Source of the DNA: Nitrosospira sp. 56-18 | Lineage (GTDB): Bacteria > Pseudomonadota > Gammaproteobacteria > Burkholderiales > Nitrosomonadaceae | DNA length: 47,905 nucleotides | Assembly (NCBI GenBank): GCA_001899235.1 | Contig: MKVR01000002.1 | Coordinates: 179,222-227,126, forward strand | Direction of reading: 5' to 3' | Shown here: positions 42,417 through 47,905 of the stretch, piece after piece | How positions within the stretch are numbered: the first letter of the stretch is position 1 | Layout of the letters: each line of letters begins with the position of its first letter | Notes under the pieces: generated by a model | What the model saw: only the letters and a program-made list of their open reading frames with translations | Databases searched by the model: none | Told to the model about the DNA's origin: nothing | Made by a program: the position numbers and the translations under genes

Positions 42417-42475
42417 CAGGAAGCACTGAATAAATCCTCGCTAATACGGCGGAGATTTGTTCAACGCTTCCTTAG
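42417..42475. repeat. 59-bp miniature of the CTAG MITE
   Basis: GGAAGCACTGAATAAATC on the left and GATTTGTTCAACGCTTCC on the right enclose only about 20 bases, so this is an internally deleted, diverged copy of the element at 3364. It sits just after the 98-residue gene and ten bases from the cysS stop; the hairpin could terminate both converging genes. Confidence 0.65.
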
Positions 42476-42484
42476 GAGATCCGC

Positions 42485-43864
42485 TTAGCCTCTGCGCCAG
42501 CTGGTGCCTTGAGGACCATCTTCGAGAACGATGCCTGCCTCGAGCAATTCCCTGCGAATACGATCCGCCTCCCCGAAATTCCTGCTCGTCCGCGCAACGA
42601 GGCGTTGCTGGATTAACTCATCCACGCGCTTCGGATCCAGGCCGGTGCCGCAACCCGTCGCCTCCTGCAAGTAATGTTGCGGATCCTGCTGCAGCAATCC
42701 CAGTATTCCCCCCAGGGTTTTCATTAAGACGAGATCCTTGCCCGACCCGGTTCTATTGGCCTCGCTGGCTAGCTCAAACAGCACGGCGATGGCATCGGAG
42801 GTATTGAAATCATCGTTCATCGCATGCCGGAAGCGCTGCGCATACGGCTGCTCCCAGTCCGGCTCCGCCGTGACGCCTTGCGCTTCGACCGCCTTCAGTG
42901 CCGTGTAAAGCCGGTCGAGCGCGCGCCTGGCGTCTTCCAGATTCTGGTCGGAATAATTCAACGGGCTGCGGTAATGTGCCCGCAGGATAAAAAACCGCAC
43001 CACCTCCGGCTGATATCGGGCAAGAATCTCGCGCACGGTAAAGAAATTTCCCAGCGATTTCGACATTTTCTCGTCGTCGACCCGAACAAAACCATTATGC
43101 ATCCAGTAATTGACGAAAACATGATCGTGCGCGCCTTCGCTTTGCGCTATTTCATTTTCGTGATGGGGAAATTGCAGGTCCTGTCCACCGCCGTGTATGT
43201 CGAAATGCCAGCCCAGGCAATGTTCGCTCATGGCGGAGCATTCGATATGCCACCCTGGCCTGCCCATGCCCCACGGCGACTCCCATTGCGGCTCTCCAGG
43301 CTTGCCTGCCTTCCAGAGCACGAAGTCGAGCGGATCCCGCTTGTGCACGTCTACGCCGACCCGTTCACCCGCGCGCAGATCATCCAGCGATTTACCCGAG
43401 AGCTTGCCATAATGGGGAAATTTGTGCACCGCGTAATACACATCGCCGTTATCTGCGCAATACGCAAGATCCTTTTCGAGCAATGCGCGAATCATGGCGA
43501 CCATGTGCGCCACATGATGCGTAGCTCGGGGTTCGCACGTGGGCGCAAGCACGCCCAGAGCAGCCGCATCTTCCTCCATTGCCCGGATAAAGCGGTCCGT
43601 GAGAACTTCGATCGGCTCGCCGTTCTCAAGCGCCCGCCTGATGATCTTGTCGTCGACATCGGTAATGTTGCGCACGTAGGTGACATCGAAACCGCTTGCC
43701 CGCAACCATCGCACCACCATGTCGAACACGACCATCATGCGCGCATGGCCAAGATGGCAATAATCGTAAACGGTCATGCCGCAGACATATATTCCGACCT
43801 TGCCGGGTACTATGGGCACAAAGTCCCGTTTTTCTCTGACAAGGGAATCGTGGATTTTGAGCAT
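42485..43864 (-). CDS. cysS: Cysteinyl-tRNA synthetase
   Basis: Class I aminoacyl-tRNA synthetase of 459 residues, attaching Cys to tRNA-Cys. Start ATG 43864 gives [15 protein letters not shown]; the longer frame to 44044 has no homology look. The HIGH-type motif is HLGHAR (39-44) and the KMSKS motif is KMSKSLGN. The zinc-site Cys is in VCGMTVYD, with further ligands in the [14 protein letters not shown] region. Length is standard. It marks the return to core chromosome after the eCIS cluster and is divergent from the TPR gene. Confidence 0.97.
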   Translation of the reverse strand: MLKIHDSLVREKRDFVPIVPGKVGIYVCGMTVYDYCHLGHARMMVVFDMVVRWLRASGFDVTYVRNITDVDDKIIRRALENGEPIEVLTDRFIRAMEEDAAALGVLAPTCEPRATHHVAHMVAMIRALLEKDLAYCADNGDVYYAVHKFPHYGKLSGKSLDDLRAGERVGVDVHKRDPLDFVLWKAGKPGEPQWESPWGMGRPGWHIECSAMSEHCLGWHFDIHGGGQDLQFPHHENEIAQSEGAHDHVFVNYWMHNGFVRVDDEKMSKSLGNFFTVREILARYQPEVVRFFILRAHYRSPLNYSDQNLEDARRALDRLYTALKAVEAQGVTAEPDWEQPYAQRFRHAMNDDFNTSDAIAVLFELASEANRTGSGKDLVLMKTLGGILGLLQQDPQHYLQEATGCGTGLDPKRVDELIQQRLVARTSRNFGEADRIRRELLEAGIVLEDGPQGTSWRRG

Positions 43865-44226
43865 ATGGCGAGATTGTGGACTGAGCAGGCTTCTTGTTAG
43901 AATTTTGGGGTAGAATCCGGGGAAATATTGAGGTACCTTGAAGTCATGCTCAGACGCGACGCCAGGGAATCCGGCGGCCGCCAAAGCGGGATGCGGAGAT
44001 CGGCACGTCGCTCCAGCCTGGCGAAGCAGTCCTTCCGGAAGCAATGTTCAATGCGGCTTGCAGCAATATCAAACCCCCTCCGCGCATGTCTCCAGCACAG
44101 GAGGCCGAGCCGCGATCTCGCCATTTCCTGCTGGCCATTCCGGTCCAGGAAATAATTCCTTCCGCACCAAGCCTTGGTCAGGAGCTTTCTTCGACACCCC
44201 ATGAACAAGAGGGGCAGTATAGCATA
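43865..44226. other. Gap between cysS and the TPR gene
   Basis: 362 bases without a convincing gene; the frames here have neither ribosome sites nor recognisable products. A possible sigma-70 promoter on the plus strand is TTGTGG (43874-43879), 18 bases, TAGAAT (43898-43903), but it would leave a leader of about 310 bases. I see no riboswitch or tRNA. Confidence 0.4.
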
Positions 44227-45363
44227 ATGAAAACACGTAATTTTCACCGGATAAACGTACCCATGGCCATTGCTGCCTCGGTTGCCGTCGCGCTGCTGGC
44301 GGGACCCGCTGCGTTCGCCGATGAAAATGAGGACGTTTCCAAACTGTACAAACAGGGAAGCCTGAGCAAGGCGCTGGAGCGGGCGGACGCTTATCTCGCA
44401 TCTCATCCCAGGGATGCGCAAATGCGTTTCCAGAAAGGGCTGATTCTAACTGAGCAGAACGAGACCGATGATGCGATAAAAATATTTTCGGCACTGTCCG
44501 AGGATTATCCGGAACTGCCGGAACCCTACAACAACCTTGCCGTGTTATATGCCAGCCAGGGTGATTATGCCAAGGCGAAGACAGCGCTGGAAATGGCGAT
44601 GCGCACCCACCCCAGCTATTCCACGGCACATGTGAATCTGGGCGACATTTACGCGAAAATGGCGAGCCAGGCTTATGGCAAGGCTCTACAGCTCGACAAG
44701 GAAAATACTACGGCCCAGACCAAGCTTGCCATGATAAAGGATCTGTTCACGCCGGGCAGATCCAGGGAAAGCCAGACGGCATTGGCGATGTCCGGTGGTG
44801 GCGCAGCTCCCGCCGTCACGGAAGAAATTACAGATAAAGCACCAAAAAAAGTAGCAAAAAAGGTCCCAGAAAAAATCCCGGAAAAAGTACCGGAAAAATC
44901 ATCGGGCAATGCCTTCGGGAAAACAGCAGAAAAAACACGGGAACAGCAGGCTCCGGGGAAACCCACCCTTGCGGAAAAACCAGCGCCGGAAAAACCCGCT
45001 CCTGCGGATGATTCCGATAAAATCCTCGAAGTCCTCGAAACCGTGTCCTCCTGGGCAAAGGCTTGGTCCGACAAGGACGCCGCCCGGTATCTCGGGTTTT
45101 ATTCCAGCAATTTCCATCCTCCGCATGGAACCTCCCGCGCCGCCTGGGAGAACCTCCGGAAGGAGCGTATTGACAAGCCGAAGTCGATTCATGTATCAAT
45201 CATCCATCCCACCGTCAGCTTTAAAGACGCGAGACACGCCAGGATCCGCTTCAAGCAATTGTATCATTCGGATAATTTAAAAAAAGTCATGACATCCAAG
45301 ACACTGGAAATGGTCAAGGTAGGAGAAAAATGGCTGATTCAGCAAGAATCGGCAAGCAAATGA
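44227..45363 (+). CDS. Secreted TPR protein with C-terminal NTF2-like (Cds6-type) domain
   Basis: Protein of 378 residues from ATG 44227. A signal peptide (1-36, AFA-DE) is followed by TPR repeats (about 40-175: SLSKALERADAYLASHPRDA, QGDYAKAKTALEMAMRTHPS). A Lys/Pro/Glu-rich linker (about 195-260) holds PEK repeats. The last 110 residues (ILEVLETVSSWAKAWSDKDA onward to WLIQQESASK) form an NTF2/SnoaL-like fold of the type seen behind L,D-transpeptidases. The next gene overlaps it and encodes such a transpeptidase with the same kind of C-terminal domain, so the two likely act together on peptidoglycan. Confidence 0.82.
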   Translation: MKTRNFHRINVPMAIAASVAVALLAGPAAFADENEDVSKLYKQGSLSKALERADAYLASHPRDAQMRFQKGLILTEQNETDDAIKIFSALSEDYPELPEPYNNLAVLYASQGDYAKAKTALEMAMRTHPSYSTAHVNLGDIYAKMASQAYGKALQLDKENTTAQTKLAMIKDLFTPGRSRESQTALAMSGGGAAPAVTEEITDKAPKKVAKKVPEKIPEKVPEKSSGNAFGKTAEKTREQQAPGKPTLAEKPAPEKPAPADDSDKILEVLETVSSWAKAWSDKDAARYLGFYSSNFHPPHGTSRAAWENLRKERIDKPKSIHVSIIHPTVSFKDARHARIRFKQLYHSDNLKKVMTSKTLEMVKVGEKWLIQQESASK

Positions 45364-46664
45364 TGCGCTGCGACAGTATGGCTGATCGCAGGCACAGCCA
45401 GTTCGGTTTGGCGGTTTCCACCATATTGGCGGTCTTCTTCCTTTCGCCAGCTGGCGCTTTATCCAGCGATAGCTTCGGAGCAACCCCGGCTCCGGCGAGA
45501 CCGGAAACCATGCTCGTCAAGAGTCTGCAGGAAATCGCGGAAAACCGGATCGACTCCGCGCTGAACGGTATCGAACAGCTTCTCAAGGCCAATCCCAATT
45601 TCCGGCTTGCCCATTTGATCAAGGGAGATCTGCTCCTCGCCCGTGCCCGGCCCATCAATAACATTGGCGAAATGCAAGGAGTTTCGCAGCAGCATATTGA
45701 TGAGCTGCGAGAGGAAGCGAAGGCCCGGATGCAGCACTATCAGGATCCGGTGCCGCTCGACAAGGTTCCCCGGTTTCTGCTGCAGATGCAGTCCGAACAA
45801 AAATATGCCCTGGTCGCGGATACGCACAGAGCCCGGCTTTACATATATCGGAATGTCGGCGGTGAAGCCCATTATGTTGCCGACTACTATATCAGCACTG
45901 GCAAGAATGGCTCCCAGAAGCTGAGAGAAGGAGACAAGAAAACGCCTATTGGTGTTTATTTCGTCACGGCCAATCTGCCCCGCCAGAAACTGGCCGACTT
46001 TTACGGAAGCGGTGCATTTCCTATCGATTATCCCAATGATTGGGATAAACGCCACGGACGCAATGGTTCTGGAATCTGGCTGCATGGCACGCCTTCGAAT
46101 ACCTATAGCCGCCCGCCCCGAGCCAGCGACGGTTGCGTGGTGCTCGCAAACCAGGATCTCGATGCCGTGGGGGCGACACTGCAAGTCGGCGTTACACCCG
46201 TCATCATCAGCGACGGGATGGAATGGGTCAAGCCGTCTGAAAGTCTCCCCTTGCGTGAGAAACTATCTCGTTACCTGGAAAATTGGCGCCAGGACTGGGA
46301 AAATGGCAATATTGATGCTTATATCCGGAACTATGGGCAAGACTTCGCCAGCGGGAAGCAAAACCTGGATGAGTGGATAAAGCACAAGCGCGAGGTAAAT
46401 GCAGCCAAGCCACGGGTGAAAGTAAAAATCAGTAATGTGGGTATGTTTTCGTATCCGGGCAGGGACGATCTCGTTGTAGTCAACTTCGACCAGGAATATT
46501 CAGGCGACAACCTTTCCAGAAAAATGAAAAAACGGCTATATTGGAAAAAAGAAGACAAGACGGGGCATTGGAAAATCGTGCACGAAAGCGCGGTCTGCCG
46601 AGCCGGCAAGATTGATATGTTATTCTTTTCAGGGGAACCATGCACATCACCAGGCACATCATGA
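45330..46664 (+). CDS. L,D-transpeptidase with C-terminal NTF2-like domain
   Basis: YkuD-fold protein of 444 residues, periplasmic after an N-terminal signal (core 27-45). The YkuD domain covers about 155-290 with H252 in WLHGTP and nucleophile C269 in SDGCV; both are present. A C-terminal NTF2/Cds6-like domain covers about 320-435. It should cross-link or hydrolyse peptidoglycan meso-diaminopimelate peptides or attach lipoproteins. ATG 45330 has AGGAGA five bases upstream and overlaps the TPR gene by 34 bases; ATG 45360 is an alternative. It overlaps the cyclophilin gene by 25 bases, so these four genes form one operon. Confidence 0.88.
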   Translation: MADSARIGKQMMRCDSMADRRHSQFGLAVSTILAVFFLSPAGALSSDSFGATPAPARPETMLVKSLQEIAENRIDSALNGIEQLLKANPNFRLAHLIKGDLLLARARPINNIGEMQGVSQQHIDELREEAKARMQHYQDPVPLDKVPRFLLQMQSEQKYALVADTHRARLYIYRNVGGEAHYVADYYISTGKNGSQKLREGDKKTPIGVYFVTANLPRQKLADFYGSGAFPIDYPNDWDKRHGRNGSGIWLHGTPSNTYSRPPRASDGCVVLANQDLDAVGATLQVGVTPVIISDGMEWVKPSESLPLREKLSRYLENWRQDWENGNIDAYIRNYGQDFASGKQNLDEWIKHKREVNAAKPRVKVKISNVGMFSYPGRDDLVVVNFDQEYSGDNLSRKMKKRLYWKKEDKTGHWKIVHESAVCRAGKIDMLFFSGEPCTSPGTS

Positions 46665-47284
46665 AGCTTATCCCGGTCCTGCTGCTTCTTTGCAGCACGG
46701 CATCCTCCGTTGCCGGCGAAATCACGCATCCCCAGGTCGAAATAAAGACCAATCTGGGCAGCATGATACTGGAACTGTATCCTGACAAGGCGCCGAAAAC
46801 CGTTGAGAATTTTTTGCAGTATGTAAAGGACGGCTATTATGCCGGAACGATTTTCCACCGTGTCATTCCCCGGTTCATGATCCAGGGCGGCGGAATGGAT
46901 AAGGAATTCAGGCAGAAACCCACAAGACAACCCGTCGGGAACGAAGCGGCCAATGGCCTGAAAAACGACATTGGCATGGTTTCCATGGCACGAACCTCCG
47001 ATCCGCATTCGGCTTCGTCGCAATTTTTTATCAACGTCGCCAATAATGCATTCCTGAACCATACGGCGCCCACTCCGCAGGGCTATGGCTATACCGTATT
47101 TGGCAAGGTGGTGAAGGGAATGGATGTCGTCAACAGGATCGCCGGGGCGCCCACGGGACCGGGAGGCCCCTTTCCGGCAGATGTGCCGCGCTCGACGGTG
47201 ATCATCGAGGATGCGCGGCTCCTCCCGGAATCCCCGCAGCGGGCGGGCACTCCCGGGGAAACCAGCAGTAAGACAAATCCGTAA
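46640..47284 (+). CDS. ppiA: Periplasmic cyclophilin-type peptidyl-prolyl isomerase
   Basis: Cyclophilin of 214 residues with a signal peptide (about 1-26), catalysing proline isomerisation in the periplasm. The active-site segment [13 protein letters not shown] carries the catalytic Arg and the Phe/Met/Gln set. [17 protein letters not shown] and LNHT complete the pocket. A 25-residue Pro/Ser/Thr-rich tail follows the fold. AGGGGA precedes the ATG, which lies inside the transpeptidase gene. A cytoplasmic paralogue follows 11 bases later. Confidence 0.93.
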   Translation: MHITRHIMKLIPVLLLLCSTASSVAGEITHPQVEIKTNLGSMILELYPDKAPKTVENFLQYVKDGYYAGTIFHRVIPRFMIQGGGMDKEFRQKPTRQPVGNEAANGLKNDIGMVSMARTSDPHSASSQFFINVANNAFLNHTAPTPQGYGYTVFGKVVKGMDVVNRIAGAPTGPGGPFPADVPRSTVIIEDARLLPESPQRAGTPGETSSKTNP

Positions 47285-47295
47285 AAGGGAAAAAT

Positions 47296-47787
47296 ATGAT
47301 CAAACTTGAAACGACTCTCGGCGATATCACTCTCGAGCTCGACAGCGAAAAAGCGCCGCTCACCGCGAAGAACTTTCTGGAATACGTAAACAGCGGCCAT
47401 TATGACAACACCGTGTTTCACCGGGTCATAGATGGCTTCATGATCCAGGGAGGAGGATTCGAACCGGGCATGAAACAGAAGCAGACCCGCGCCCCAATTC
47501 AAAATGAGGCTGCCAACGGCCTCAAAAATGAAAAATATACCATCGCCATGGCCCGTACGTCCGACGTACATTCCGCAACCGCGCAGTTCTTCATCAACGT
47601 CGCGGATAATTCCCCCCTGAATCATGCTTCACCCACGCCCCGCGGCTTTGGTTATTGCGTGTTTGGCAAGGTCGTGGATGGCAAGGACGTGGTGGACAAG
47701 ATCAGAAAGGTAAAGACAGGCAGCCGAAGCGGTCATCAGGATGTTCCGCTGGAAGACGTGGTAGTGCGTAAAGCCTATGTGGTTTGA
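47296..47787 (+). CDS. ppiB: Cytoplasmic cyclophilin-type peptidyl-prolyl isomerase
   Basis: Cyclophilin of 163 residues without signal peptide. Active-site segment [14 protein letters not shown], then [17 protein letters not shown] and LNHA. Standard PpiB length. It ends the operon; the MITE fragment at 47806 begins 18 bases after the stop. Confidence 0.95.
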   Translation: MIKLETTLGDITLELDSEKAPLTAKNFLEYVNSGHYDNTVFHRVIDGFMIQGGGFEPGMKQKQTRAPIQNEAANGLKNEKYTIAMARTSDVHSATAQFFINVADNSPLNHASPTPRGFGYCVFGKVVDGKDVVDKIRKVKTGSRSGHQDVPLEDVVVRKAYVV

Positions 47788-47805
47788 AGCGCATCTTGCA
47801 GAGTT

Positions 47806-47905
47806 CTAGGGAAACGCTGAATAAATCCCCGCTGGCGCGGCGGTGGCTTTGCGGGATGGGATGCGCGAAAGGCGACGACGCGAATGGTGCGACCGCGCAG
47901 GGCGG
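47806..47905. mobile_element. MITE copy cut by the window end
   Basis: Starts CTAGGGAAACGCTGAAT and follows the left arm of the element at 3364 for about 84 bases. It then jumps to sequence ending GCGCAGGGCGG, which resembles the central part found only in the long copy (near 3530-3540). It is therefore a rearranged variant lacking part of the left arm. The right end is outside the window. Confidence 0.7.

Noticed and set aside
42485-43864. T-box or other riboswitch before cysS
   Set aside because: The upstream 360 bases show no specifier stem or T-box-like core, and such leaders are not expected in this group.
44820-44990. Lys/Pro-rich repeat region as a possible frameshifted or unstable repeat
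   Set aside because: The frame is continuous, and the PEK units are an ordinary linker between two recognisable domains.

Overview
The window looks like chromosome of a betaproteobacterium, most likely an ammonia oxidiser of the Nitrosospira/Nitrosomonas group. This is an inference from protein style, GC-rich codon use and the short CTAG-bounded repeats; no 16S or amo gene is present to prove it. It contains no rRNA, tRNA, CRISPR array or intact transposase that I can see.

Layout. (1) 46-9416 is ordinary chromosome: glk-mtfA, rmuC, an SDR enzyme, a HAD hydrolase, a small secreted protein, a DUF488 protein, and an EI24 membrane protein with a secreted TPR protein. Copies of a small non-autonomous mobile repeat (MITE) with ends CTAGGGAAGCGCTGAAT are scattered through it (1963, 3364, 6560, and again at 42417 and 47806). 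(2) 9517-31172, all on the minus strand, is an extracellular contractile injection system (eCIS; Afp/PVC/MAC-like phage-tail device). In transcription order it encodes a Pvc16-like tail terminator, a carboxypeptidase-regulatory-like protein, two sheaths, a tube, two small assembly proteins, a second tube, an 854-residue low-complexity protein, a LysM protein, a gp27-like hub, a gp5-like spike, gp25, two baseplate wedge proteins, a P2-I-like tail protein, a 330-residue peripheral protein, an AAA+ ATPase and a DUF4157 protein. (3) 31173-32080 is a divergent control region. (4) 32081-40510, plus strand, is a signalling/envelope operon: VWA-FHA membrane protein, PP2C phosphatase, FHA protein with zinc ribbon, two coiled-coil lipoproteins, S41 protease, Ser/Thr kinase with a periplasmic tail, DUF5675 protein, Cys-rich secreted protein and a PAAR-like DUF4280 spike tip. 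(5) 40773-42399 holds a sigma-54 activator and a 98-residue winged-helix-like protein. (6) 42485 to the end is housekeeping: cysS, a TPR protein, an L,D-transpeptidase and two cyclophilins.

How it works together. The eCIS operon lacks a PAAR tip and the opposite operon supplies one, so the two divergent operons are probably one system. The kinase, phosphatase and FHA proteins resemble the threonine-phosphorylation pathway that fires some type VI secretion systems, here attached to an eCIS. I read three sigma-54 promoters (GG-N10-GC): one for the eCIS operon (an exact consensus match), one for the signalling operon and one for the 98-residue gene. Each has an ACCCA/TGGGT dyad 175-179 bases upstream of its -24 element. 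The activator encoded in the cluster is the obvious candidate to bind these dyads. A phospho-signalled, sigma-54-controlled eCIS with no recognisable tail fibre or tape measure is the most interesting content of the window.
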